This document shows, in pieces, positions 6,726 to 13,596 of a DNA stretch of 22,915 bases. This DNA comes from an uncultured Acetatifactor sp. GTDB taxonomy: Bacteria > Bacillota > Clostridia > Lachnospirales > Lachnospiraceae. The notes under the pieces are model-generated. The model saw nothing but the letters and a program-made list of their open reading frames with translations, made no database searches and was not told the origin of the DNA. Both the position numbers and the translations under genes were made by a program. The stretch's first letter is position 1. The number at the start of each line of letters is the position of its first letter. The stretch covers positions 1 through 22,915 of the forward strand of contig CAKRRU010000028.1 in assembly GCA_934394515.1 (NCBI GenBank), in the 5' to 3' direction.

Positions 6726-6745
6726 GATTCTGAAGGAGGGGTGTG

Positions 6746-7570
6746 ATGTATTATGAACTATATTTAGACAGTCTCTTCCTTTTAAATTTCGGCATGAATC
6801 TGTTGCTCCTGTGTATGGTGGATCACAGTATGGGCCACACTGCCACGTGGTACCGGCTGCCCGTAGGGGCGGGAATCGGGGCGGCCTGCTATCTGCTCCC
6901 TTTTTTATGGAGAGGAACGGCGATAGGAAAACTGCTGATCTGTTTTCTGCCGGGAACCTTGCTGATGTTGTACGTAACATTCCCGATTCACAGCCTGCGG
7001 GCTTTGGGAAACTATTTCAGAAAACAGCTATATGCCACCTTCCTGATCGGAGGTATTCTGGCAGCACTGCTTCGGGGGATTCCTCCGGGCAGAAAATATC
7101 TGCCGGGAATCGGTATGGTATTAGGGCTGGCAGCGTTCTCCGTATGGGTGCTGCTGCACGGACAAAAAAAGGAAGCGGAAAATGCGGCATATTGCGAGGT
7201 GCTGCTGCAGGGAGCGAAGGAAACAATACGCATCAGGGCACTGGTGGATTCCGGTAATACCCTGACGGAACCTGTCAGCGGAGCACCGGTGTCCGTGCTG
7301 GATGCGAGGATATTCTATCGTCTGTGGCCGGAAGGCCTGCCGTCGTTTCGGGTGATTCCGTATCATAGTGTAGGGAAAAAGAACGGAATCCTCTATGGAT
7401 ATCCGGTGCCGCAAATGACCATAGTGAGCGGGGGCGTGGAGAAAAAATGCAGGAATGTATATCTGGCAGTAAGTGAGGAAGAGATCGCAGGGGAAGAGAT
7501 TCCGATGCTTCTGCATCCTGCACTCCTGCGGGAACAGGAAGGGACGCGGAGAAAAGGGAAGCCGGGGTAA
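6746..7570 (+). CDS. spoIIGA: Pro-sigma-E processing peptidase SpoIIGA
   Basis: This membrane aspartic protease cleaves the propeptide from pro-SigmaE in the mother cell after septation, triggered through the SpoIIR signal from the forespore. The 274-aa protein has about five hydrophobic segments in residues 5-137 (for example LFLLNFGMNLLLLCMV and GMVLGLAAFSVWVLL). A soluble protease domain follows, with the aspartic signature ALVDSGNTLTEP at D168 and a later GYPVPQMTI strand. The ATG at 6746 is preferred over GTG 6743 because GGAGG at 6735-6739 is then properly spaced. It lies 82 bp before sigE, the substrate gene, the classical spoIIG arrangement, under the Spo0A-type promoter at 6650-6725. 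Confidence 0.93.
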   Translation: MYYELYLDSLFLLNFGMNLLLLCMVDHSMGHTATWYRLPVGAGIGAACYLLPFLWRGTAIGKLLICFLPGTLLMLYVTFPIHSLRALGNYFRKQLYATFLIGGILAALLRGIPPGRKYLPGIGMVLGLAAFSVWVLLHGQKKEAENAAYCEVLLQGAKETIRIRALVDSGNTLTEPVSGAPVSVLDARIFYRLWPEGLPSFRVIPYHSVGKKNGILYGYPVPQMTIVSGGVEKKCRNVYLAVSEEEIAGEEIPMLLHPALLREQEGTRRKGKPG

Positions 7571-7652
7571 GATACTTTAAGATAATATTGCAGAACAAAA
7601 TAAAAAATGCCGGACGATACGGCAGAGCACAATGTGACAGATAGGAGTAAAT

Positions 7653-8390
7653 ATGGTCTTAAAGATAGCAATACCGGGAAAAATGCAGTTTAAAATGATG
7701 CGCAGAGAGCCGCATCTGCTACACCGGAAAGGGGATATTCACTATATCGGGGGTGCTGAGGTGCTGCCGCCGCCACTGCCCAGTGAGCAGGAGAATCAAG
7801 TGATCGGTGATCTGGGGACAGAGTATGAGGATGAGGCAAAGGCAATACTGATCGAACATAATCTGCGTCTGGTGGTCTACATAGCTAAAAAATTTGACAA
7901 TACCGGAGTGGGTGTGGAGGATCTGATCTCTATCGGTACCATTGGGTTGATCAAATCTATCAATACTTTTAATCCGGAGAAAAATATTAAGCTGGCAACC
8001 TATGCTTCCCGCTGCATCGAGAATGAGATATTGATGTATCTGCGGCGTAATAATAAAACAAAAATGGAAGTCTCCATCGACGAACCGCTGAATGTGGACT
8101 GGGACGGAAATGAACTGCTGCTGTCGGATATTCTGGGAACGGATGAGGATGTGATCTACCGGGGGATCGAAAATGAGGTGGAGCGGAAACTTCTCATGAA
8201 TGCAGTCAGCAAACTTTCCAAGCGGGAAAAGACCATCGTAAGGCTTCGATTTGGTCTGGGAACAGTGGATGGACAGGAGATGACACAGAAGGAGGTGGCG
8301 AATCTGCTGGGGATTTCGCAATCTTATATTTCCCGTTTAGAAAAAAAGATCATGAGACAGCTGAAAAAGGAGATCAGTCTCCATATTTGA
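7653..8390 (+). CDS. sigE: RNA polymerase sporulation sigma factor SigE (pro-form)
   Basis: The early mother-cell sigma factor, 245 aa, starts at ATG 7653 after ATAGGAG. Residues 1-30 are a basic, hydrophobic pro-sequence, followed by the conserved processing region [15 protein letters not shown], equivalent to the YYIGG-LPPPL region of Bacillus subtilis pro-SigmaE. Region 2 is clear ([49 protein letters not shown]). Region 4 contains [14 protein letters not shown] and the helix-turn-helix [20 protein letters not shown]. The gene is transcribed with spoIIGA and probably with the two small genes downstream. Confidence 0.96.
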   Translation: MVLKIAIPGKMQFKMMRREPHLLHRKGDIHYIGGAEVLPPPLPSEQENQVIGDLGTEYEDEAKAILIEHNLRLVVYIAKKFDNTGVGVEDLISIGTIGLIKSINTFNPEKNIKLATYASRCIENEILMYLRRNNKTKMEVSIDEPLNVDWDGNELLLSDILGTDEDVIYRGIENEVERKLLMNAVSKLSKREKTIVRLRFGLGTVDGQEMTQKEVANLLGISQSYISRLEKKIMRQLKKEISLHI

Positions 8391-8491
8391 CTTTGCATTA
8401 CGATATGATACATGGTACTATATATACTGACAACAGAAAATACGGAAAGCTGATTCGCAGGCATAAGATATTACCAAAAAGGATGAAGAGC

Positions 8492-8809
8492 ATGATACAG
8501 CGTGAAGATATATTATCTATGGAATACTTGAAAAAGACGGAATTTACCGGCTGCCACCAGGGCATGCGTTACCGCCTGGAACAATATCAGGATCCGGAAG
8601 ATTCTGATGGAGGGAAAAAGCTGAAAGTAACCGTATGGCCGGAGCCGTTTAACTATTTTAAGACTCCGGAGGAGAAAAAGAAGACGGCATATTTTTCTTT
8701 TGATGAAGATGGAGTCGTGGACGCGGTGGGCTGGATGAACGACCGGCTGTTCGAAGACAAGAAGATATGGGACGAAGCCCCTTCTCTGTGGGATACCTAT
8801 CATATGTGA
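8492..8809 (+). CDS. Conserved hypothetical protein downstream of sigE
   Basis: This 105-aa soluble, acidic protein has no signal or membrane segment. The start at 8492 gives MIQREDILSMEYLKKTEFTG and has AAGGATGAAGAG just upstream. The frame is open back into the sigE stop, so starts at 8405 or a TTG at 8387 are possible. Notable segments are TGCHQGMRYRLEQY, VTVWPEPFNYFKTPEEKKK and FSFDEDGVVDAVGWMNDRLF. I recall similar short proteins in Lachnospiraceae but cannot name a characterised family. It is about 100 bp after sigE and 39 bp before the VanZ-like gene, so it is probably in the same transcript. No function is proposed. Confidence 0.7.
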   Translation: MIQREDILSMEYLKKTEFTGCHQGMRYRLEQYQDPEDSDGGKKLKVTVWPEPFNYFKTPEEKKKTAYFSFDEDGVVDAVGWMNDRLFEDKKIWDEAPSLWDTYHM

Positions 8810-8848
8810 GACCGGCAATTTGAGAGACAGATATAGGATGAAGATAGA

Positions 8849-9385
8849 ATGATTTTGAAATATATAATAAGGGATCTGAGCGGTGCCGTGCAATACCTGC
8901 CGTATGGTGTGATGGCGGGAGCGGTGATCGGACTGATCCTGAACGGCATGAATGCCAGACGGGAGCGCAAGGGAAAAGATGCATTTCCCATGGCGGGACT
9001 TATGGCTTTCTCTTTATATCTTATGATCATACTGGTCATAACCTTTTTCTCCCGGGAAGATGGTACAAGGACCCGTCAGATGGATCTGCAACTGTTCTCC
9101 ACATGGGGGATCAATACCAGGAATAATGCATTTGTGGTGGAAAATGTGTTGCTTTTCATTCCATACGGTTTTGCATGTCCCTGGGCATTTCCGTGGCTGC
9201 GGGGATTTTTCAGGAATGCCTTTGCGGCATTTGTGACAAGTCTCGGCGTGGAGACAATACAACTGATCACCGGAAGAGGGTATTTTCAGGTGGATGATAT
9301 CCTGACCAATGTGCTGGGAGCCATGATCGGGTATGTGATCTTCCGGATCCTGTACGGAATGATAAGAAGACTGAGAAGTAGCTAA
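8849..9385 (+). CDS. VanZ-like membrane protein
   Basis: A 178-aa membrane protein with hydrophobic segments at about 15-32, 51-69, 93-112, 118-138 and 150-170. The order of motifs is that of the VanZ family: a first pair of helices, then LFSTW, NAFVVENVLLFIPYGF, a helix, VTSLGVETIQLITGRGYFQVDDILTNVLGA and a final helix. VanZ itself gives low-level teicoplanin resistance; most homologues are uncharacterised, so a resistance role should not be assumed. It lies in the spoIIG direction of transcription and is closed by a terminator overlapping its stop codon. Confidence 0.85.
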   Translation: MILKYIIRDLSGAVQYLPYGVMAGAVIGLILNGMNARRERKGKDAFPMAGLMAFSLYLMIILVITFFSREDGTRTRQMDLQLFSTWGINTRNNAFVVENVLLFIPYGFACPWAFPWLRGFFRNAFAAFVTSLGVETIQLITGRGYFQVDDILTNVLGAMIGYVIFRILYGMIRRLRSS

Positions 9386-9411
9386 ATTCTGTGATAGGAT
9401 TTAGCTATTTT
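9379..9411 (+). terminator. Terminator overlapping the VanZ-like stop codon
   Basis: TAGCTAAAT (9379-9387) pairs with ATTTAGCTA (9399-9407) around an 11-nt loop and is followed by TTTTG. The VanZ-like TAA lies within the left arm. It closes the spoIIGA-sigE transcription unit. Confidence 0.7.
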
Positions 9412-9462
9412 GTTTTGATTGATTCTATACAAAACATATTGACATACTATGAAATGACGACT

Positions 9463-9573
9463 ATAATGACATTTAACATTACGAAGGCAGTACAGGTGAT
9501 GTCGAAGCAGGAGAGCGGCGGCAACATTATCAATATGTCATCCGTCTGCGGGCAGGCGGCTTCTCCGGCATGG
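9463..9573 (+). pseudogene. Fragment of a short-chain dehydrogenase/reductase
   Basis: The translation MTFNITKAVQVMSKQESGG followed by NIINMSSVCGQ matches the middle of a short-chain dehydrogenase: the helix before, then the beta strand with the catalytic-serine region I-I-N-M-S-S. There is no Rossmann GxxxGxG segment upstream and no YxxxK downstream. The homology stops at about 9570, where a fragment of an unrelated membrane protein begins. It is a decayed remnant about 37 codons long. Confidence 0.6.
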
Positions 9574-9577
9574 CCAC

Positions 9578-9831
9578 AGCCTGCCGAAGATTATTCCTTA
9601 TCTGGCAGTATTTGTACTGGCAATGTTCCTTGACGTGGCAACGGCGACCAACACGGTAGCGATCCTGATAGAGGGCGGCATGGCCAAAGAAGTCAGCAAA
9701 AAGTACAAGATCGATCCGAGACGTACTGCATCTTCCTCGGCATCTTTGCAGTGATCTCCATCTTTGTGCCTTTTGCAGATGGTATCATTCGCAAGCATCC
9801 CTGGAACTGGGAGACCGAAAAGGCAGAGTAA
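9578..9831 (+). pseudogene. Decayed NhaC-type Na+/H+ antiporter fragments
   Basis: In one frame 9581-9727 reads LPKIIPYLAVFVLAMFLDVA, then TNTVAILIEGGMAKEVSKKY and KIDPRRTAS. The K-x-Y-x-I-D-P-R-R-x-A-S signature is typical of NhaC-family sodium/proton antiporters. At about 9724 the homology shifts frame and continues YCIFLGIFAVISIFVPFADG, then a cytosolic end HPWNWETEKAE and TAA (9829-9831). The conserved middle helices are missing, so this is an internally deleted, frameshifted remnant. It abuts the SDR remnant and the 3' end of the inverted sigG gene. Confidence 0.6.
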
Positions 9832-9848
9832 TATTAAAAAATGATAAG

Positions 9849-10628
9849 CTATGCGGTGAGATAACCGCGCATGGATTTCAAAGCATTCTTTTCAAGACGG
9901 GAGACCTGGGCCTGGGAGATGCCGATCAGATCGGCTACCTCAGTCTGGGTCTTTCCTTCGAAAAAACGCAGGGAGATGATATGACGTTCCCTGTCGTTTA
10001 AATGTTTCATGGCTTCATTCAGGGAGAGATGTTCCACCCACGTCTCTTCCTTATTTTTTTTATCACTGATCTGATCCATGACATAGAGCGTGTCGCCGCC
10101 GTCGGTATAGACCGGTTCGTAGAGACTCATGGGGTTCTGCATGGCGTCCAGTGCATAGACGATATCTTCTTTGGAGATGCCTACCTCTGCAGCGATTTCT
10201 TCCATGGTTGGCTCTTTCAGATTTTTCCTTGTCAGGGTATCTCTGGCGTAAATAGCCTTGTAGGCAGTGTCTTTCAGGGAACGTGAGACACGGATGCTGT
10301 TGTTGTCACGTAAGAATCTCCGTATCTCTCCGATGATCATCGGCACTGCATAGGTCGAGAACTTTACACCCAGAGTGGAGTCGAAATTATCGATGGCTTT
10401 GATCAGACCGATACAGCCGATCTGAAACAGATCATCCACATTTTCCGCACTGCCCGAGAAACGTTTGATCACACTTAATACCAGACGCAGATTCCCTTCA
10501 ATATAGGTCTCTCTGGCGGCAGTGTCCCCTTCACGGATCCTTGCGAAGAGAGTTTCTTTGTCGGCTGCCTTCAATAAAGGCAGTTTTGCTGTGTTGACGC
10601 CGCAGATTTCTACTTTTCCCTGTACCAT
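9849..10628 (-). CDS. sigG: RNA polymerase sporulation sigma factor SigG
   Basis: The late forespore sigma factor, 259 aa. The start of the protein, KVEICGVNTAKLPLL, is a strong SigG signature. Region 2 reads GNLRLVLSVIKRFSGSAENV, DLFQIGCIGLIKAIDNFD and KFSTYAVPMIIGEIRRFLRD. Region 3 contains RVSRSLKDTAYKAI, and region 4 has LNDRERHIISLRFFEGKTQT with the helix-turn-helix EVADLIGISQAQVSRLEKNA. AGGAGG (complement of 10634-10639) precedes the ATG. In Bacillus and Clostridium sigG lies directly after sigE on the same strand. Here it is inverted and convergent with the sigE unit, with pseudogene debris between, so it cannot be read through from the spoIIG promoter and must rely on its own. Confidence 0.96.
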   Translation of the reverse strand: MVQGKVEICGVNTAKLPLLKAADKETLFARIREGDTAARETYIEGNLRLVLSVIKRFSGSAENVDDLFQIGCIGLIKAIDNFDSTLGVKFSTYAVPMIIGEIRRFLRDNNSIRVSRSLKDTAYKAIYARDTLTRKNLKEPTMEEIAAEVGISKEDIVYALDAMQNPMSLYEPVYTDGGDTLYVMDQISDKKNKEETWVEHLSLNEAMKHLNDRERHIISLRFFEGKTQTEVADLIGISQAQVSRLEKNALKSMRGYLTA

Positions 10629-10644
10629 AGAGACCTCCTGATAA

Positions 10645-10673
10645 TGTTATGATTTTGATACCTACATTATTCA
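10645..10673 (-). promoter_or_regulatory. Possible forespore (SigmaF/SigmaG-type) promoter of sigG
   Basis: On the minus strand TGAATA (complement of 10668-10673) and CATAACA (complement of 10645-10651), 16 bp apart, resemble the SigmaG-type pair TGAATA / CATACTA. The predicted transcript start would fall almost inside the AGGAGG, leaving very little leader, so the call is weak. Confidence 0.3.
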
Positions 10674-10783
10674 CAGGACAGAGAGAGGATATACCGGAAA
10701 GCAGAATTTACCAGTTTTTCCCGAACGGGAAACGGAAAAGAGCATATAATAATTATAATAAAATGGAAAGAAAGCGGCAAAAT

Positions 10784-11017
10784 ATGCTTTTCTCAGAATT
10801 AAAATGTAAAGATGTGATCAATGTCAGAGACTGCAAAAAGCTGGGTCATGTATGTGATCTTGAGTTTGATGAGTGCAGCGGATGCATCTGTAAGATCATG
10901 GTGCCCGGAGGAAACCAGTGGCTTGGATTTCTGCGTTGTGAGCCGAATATTGTCATTCCTTACAAGGACATCCGACAGATCGGCCCGGATATAATTTTAG
11001 TTGACATTAACTGCTGA
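10784..11017 (+). CDS. ylmC: YlmC/YmxH family sporulation-associated PRC-barrel protein
   Basis: This 77-aa protein reads MLFSELKCKDVINVRDCKKL, then GHVCDLEFDECSGCICKIMV, PYKDIRQIGPDIILV and a short end. It matches the small YlmC/YmxH PRC-barrel-like family usually found beside sigG. The start at 10784 fits the family's usual length (about 80 aa); the frame is open upstream to 10649 but that extension is not family-like. The ribosome binding site is weak. It is divergent from sigG and 53 bp upstream of nrdR. The molecular role of the family is not established. Confidence 0.85.
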   Translation: MLFSELKCKDVINVRDCKKLGHVCDLEFDECSGCICKIMVPGGNQWLGFLRCEPNIVIPYKDIRQIGPDIILVDINC

Positions 11018-11070
11018 ATCTTCTATAATCTTAACATAAATAACACGTGGTTTTTATAAGGAGGATGCTT

Positions 11071-11535
11071 ATGAAATGTCCGTTCTGTAGCCATGAAAAT
11101 ACCAGAGTCATCGATTCCAGACCGGCGGAGGATAACAACTCTATTCGCCGTCGCCGTGTATGTGATGAGTGCGGGAAACGTTTCACCACTTACGAGAAGA
11201 TCGAGACGATTCCACTGATCATTATTAAAAAGGATAATAACAGGGAAGCGTATGACCGTGCCAAGATCGAGGCAGGGGTTCTGCGAGCCTGTCATAAGCG
11301 TCCGGTCAGTGCACAGCAGATCACAACCCTGGTGGATGAAGTGGAGAACGAGATTTTCAACAGGGAAGAGCGTGAGATCCCCAGCGGCACCATCGGAGAA
11401 CTTGTGATGAACAAGCTGAAAGATCTGGATGCGGTAGCTTATGTGAGATTTGCGTCCGTATACCGGGAATTCAAAGATGTGAATACCTTCATGGACGAAT
11501 TAAAGAGCGTTCTGAATGACAAGAACCACAACTAA
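11071..11535 (+). CDS. nrdR: Transcriptional repressor NrdR
   Basis: This 154-aa regulator represses ribonucleotide reductase genes by sensing ATP/dATP. The N-terminal zinc ribbon has C3, C6, C31 and C34 (MKCPFC and CDECGKRF), with the basic RRRR stretch before the second pair. An ATP-cone domain covers about 47-137 (IIIKKDNNREAYDRAKIEAG, RACHKRPVS, LDAVAYVRFASVYREF). The length is normal for the family. AAGGAGG (11058-11064) fixes the start at 11071, not the upstream in-frame GTG. It is probably co-transcribed with ylmC. Confidence 0.96.
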   Translation: MKCPFCSHENTRVIDSRPAEDNNSIRRRRVCDECGKRFTTYEKIETIPLIIIKKDNNREAYDRAKIEAGVLRACHKRPVSAQQITTLVDEVENEIFNREEREIPSGTIGELVMNKLKDLDAVAYVRFASVYREFKDVNTFMDELKSVLNDKNHN

Positions 11536-11537
11536 AA

Positions 11538-11566
11538 TTGAAATGGAACTTAACTTTTTATAAAAT
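11538..11566 (+). promoter_or_regulatory. Candidate sigma-A promoter
   Basis: TTGAAA (11538-11543) and TAAAAT (11561-11566) are 17 bp apart, about 95 bp before the 129-aa gene. The leader also has the short inverted repeat TTCACA / TGTGAA (about 11600-11627), which could be an operator. Confidence 0.4.
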
Positions 11567-11659
11567 CAGTCGATACTATAAATAGATAGAAGATAAAATT
11601 TCACATTTGTAAAGAAAACAGTGTGAATTACGGAAAACAAAGGACAAGGAGGTGACTAC

Positions 11660-12049
11660 ATGGGAATCGGCGGAGTAACCGGGATCGGCAGAATAACCGG
11701 GATCGGCAGAATACAGAATTACAATTTACAGGTACCGGATGATGCAAAACAGCCGGTCAAGAAGGTGATCACGGAAGATTCCGGCTTGGAGTCTCAGGTA
11801 GTATCTCCGCGGCAGACAGATACCGGTAATGCCATTCAGACAGCGACCCGGACGGAGAAGACTTCCGCAAATGCAGCGCTGGAAGATATTTCCGTTACAT
11901 TTAACAAGCAGGACGATTTTGGATATATTGGCAGAGACAGTGATATTCATTCACTGGATGTAGAAAAAGCAATTTCTGATATGCGTAAGGATCAGATTCT
12001 GCAGCAGTACCAGTATTTTGTGGGAAGTAAGACTGTGTTTACGGAATAG
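11660..12049 (+). CDS. Conserved hypothetical protein with Gly-Ile repeat N-terminus
   Basis: This 129-aa protein follows the strong ribosome binding site AAGGAGGTGA. The N-terminus is a short tandem repeat, GVTGIGRITGIGRI, encoded by a near-exact DNA repeat of about 18 bp. The middle is polar and low in complexity, rich in Gln, Thr and Ser. The C-terminal part (DFGYIGRDSDIHSLDVEKAI, then DMRKDQILQQYQYFVGS) is helical and looks the most conserved. No signal peptide or membrane segment is present. I recall the C-terminal phrase from Lachnospiraceae hypothetical proteins but know no function. It is a single-gene unit ended by the terminator at 12065-12108. Confidence 0.75.
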   Translation: MGIGGVTGIGRITGIGRIQNYNLQVPDDAKQPVKKVITEDSGLESQVVSPRQTDTGNAIQTATRTEKTSANAALEDISVTFNKQDDFGYIGRDSDIHSLDVEKAISDMRKDQILQQYQYFVGSKTVFTE

Positions 12050-12064
12050 AAGAATAAAAGCATG

Positions 12065-12108
12065 CACCTCCGGATGTCGGATCAAAGCCGATGACCGGAG
12101 GTGTTTTT
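12065..12108 (+). terminator. Terminator between convergent genes
   Basis: CACCTCCGG (12065-12073) pairs with CCGGAGGTG (12095-12103), with an inner CGG/CCG stem, followed by TTTTT. It separates the 129-aa gene from the convergent flippase gene. An A-rich stretch on the left may let it also work on the minus strand. Confidence 0.85.
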
Positions 12109-12119
12109 ATGCAAAGATT

Positions 12120-13460
12120 TCAGGAGACTGTGTTTTCCCGGAAAAAACGGTACAGACAGAAAAAGTAGATTCCGGCCAGCACCAGCTGACTTACCAGAAT
12201 TCCCCAGAGATATCCCTGCATACCGGTCCGCGGAATGGCAAAAAATACAAAGACCAGACGAATCAACAGACAGATCACGTTGGAGAAAAAGATCCGTCCG
12301 GCCATTCCCAACCCCTGTAAAATACTGGAGAGCGTGGTATCCAGATATAAAAAGGGGCAGATGAATCCTAAGTTTACGATGAAATGTCCGGCAAGCTCAC
12401 TGTGGAACAATTCATTTCCCATCCATTTTCCCAGGAAAAGAAAACCGGACAGACAAAGAAAACCCATGAGACCGCAATATTTTACGGTGCGCAGGGTATC
12501 GTTCCATACGGCATTACGGTCTCCCTTCGCATGATTTTCGGAAATGGTGGGAAGCAGGAGAACGGCAACGGAGCTTGTGAGGGCATTGGGGAAAAAAATC
12601 ATGGGCATGGCCATACCAGTGAGCACTCCGTATACACTCAGCGCAGTGGTGGTATCATAACCGTAGAGCAGAAGCTTTTGCGGAATGGAGACGGCTTCGA
12701 TGCTCTGCAGGATATTCAGAACAATACGATTGGCGGTTAACGGCAGTGCCATTCCCAACAGATTCCGGTAGATTGGGAAGGATGGACAGATATTTTGCAG
12801 GGAAAGGACTCCGGCATCCGGATATAGGTGGATATACAGACAGATCAGTGCAATCAGCATGGAAAAGACCTCACCCACGGTCAGACCCAGAACTGCGGCA
12901 TTGATGGAGGGAATGTGCCCCCGGGACAAATCGGCTCCGGTGACGAGGAAGACACAGCCGACTCTGACAAGCTGTTCCAGAAGCTGCGTAAAGGCCGGAA
13001 CGGAAGCCTTCTTTTTCCCATAGAAATAGCCGTTGATACAGGCGTGTAAAGCGGCAAAAGGGATAGAGAAGGATAGGATCCGCAGCATGGATACGGTGCG
13101 GGGCTCTTTTAACAGGAAAGTCCCGATCGGACCGGCAGCCAGCAATAGAACGGCATTTGTTGCAAGAGACAAGGGAAGGGTAATGCTGACTCCTGCGGAT
13201 AGGGTCTTCAGATCATCGGAATGTCTGCCGGCAGTATTTGCCGCAACGAATTTGGAGATGGCGGTCTGGTATCCTGCGGCAGTCAGGGAAAAGGAGAGCG
13301 ACAGCGCGGGACTGAGCAGCTGGTAGATGCCCATTCCCTCTTCTCCGAAGAGTCTGGACAGATAGATGCGGTAGAAAAAACCGATGATACGGGTGATGAG
13401 ACCGGTAACCGTCAGGATCAGAGTACCGAAGATCAGAGGATGATGTTTTGCATGCTTCAT
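12120..13460 (-). CDS. SpoVB-like polysaccharide/lipid flippase (MOP superfamily)
   Basis: This 446-aa membrane protein has about 12-14 hydrophobic segments. The N-terminal signature TGLITRIIGFFYRIYLSRLF then GEEGMGIYQLLSP is that of the SpoVB/MurJ-related oligosaccharidyl-lipid flippases. Later segments include GYFYGKKKASVPAFTQLLEQ and FFPNALTSSVAVLLLPTISE. Such proteins move lipid-linked precursors across the membrane. SpoVB acts in cortex synthesis in Bacillus, but Clostridia carry several paralogues, so spoVB is not assigned. It is slightly short of the usual 500 aa or so. It is transcribed alone, divergent from nifS. Confidence 0.87.
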   Translation of the reverse strand: MKHAKHHPLIFGTLILTVTGLITRIIGFFYRIYLSRLFGEEGMGIYQLLSPALSLSFSLTAAGYQTAISKFVAANTAGRHSDDLKTLSAGVSITLPLSLATNAVLLLAAGPIGTFLLKEPRTVSMLRILSFSIPFAALHACINGYFYGKKKASVPAFTQLLEQLVRVGCVFLVTGADLSRGHIPSINAAVLGLTVGEVFSMLIALICLYIHLYPDAGVLSLQNICPSFPIYRNLLGMALPLTANRIVLNILQSIEAVSIPQKLLLYGYDTTTALSVYGVLTGMAMPMIFFPNALTSSVAVLLLPTISENHAKGDRNAVWNDTLRTVKYCGLMGFLCLSGFLFLGKWMGNELFHSELAGHFIVNLGFICPFLYLDTTLSSILQGLGMAGRIFFSNVICLLIRLVFVFFAIPRTGMQGYLWGILVSQLVLAGIYFFCLYRFFRENTVS

Positions 13461-13521
13461 GGATTTTCATTGGATCCTTTGCGGATGAAAGATCTTGCAA
13501 AAGTATATTCCATCGACCTTG

Positions 13522-13551
13522 TTGACAGAACTGCGCGGTGAATGCTATCAT
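13522..13551 (+). promoter_or_regulatory. Sigma-A promoter of the nifS-nifU-mnmA operon
   Basis: TTGACA (13522-13527), an 18-bp spacer and TATCAT (13546-13551) lie about 45 bp upstream of the nifS start. The -35 is consensus and the -10 matches five of six. No IscR-type operator was recognised. Confidence 0.6.
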
Positions 13552-13596
13552 GAATAGCAGTGAATTAAGCATGAAAATATGCGGAAATGAGGCAAT

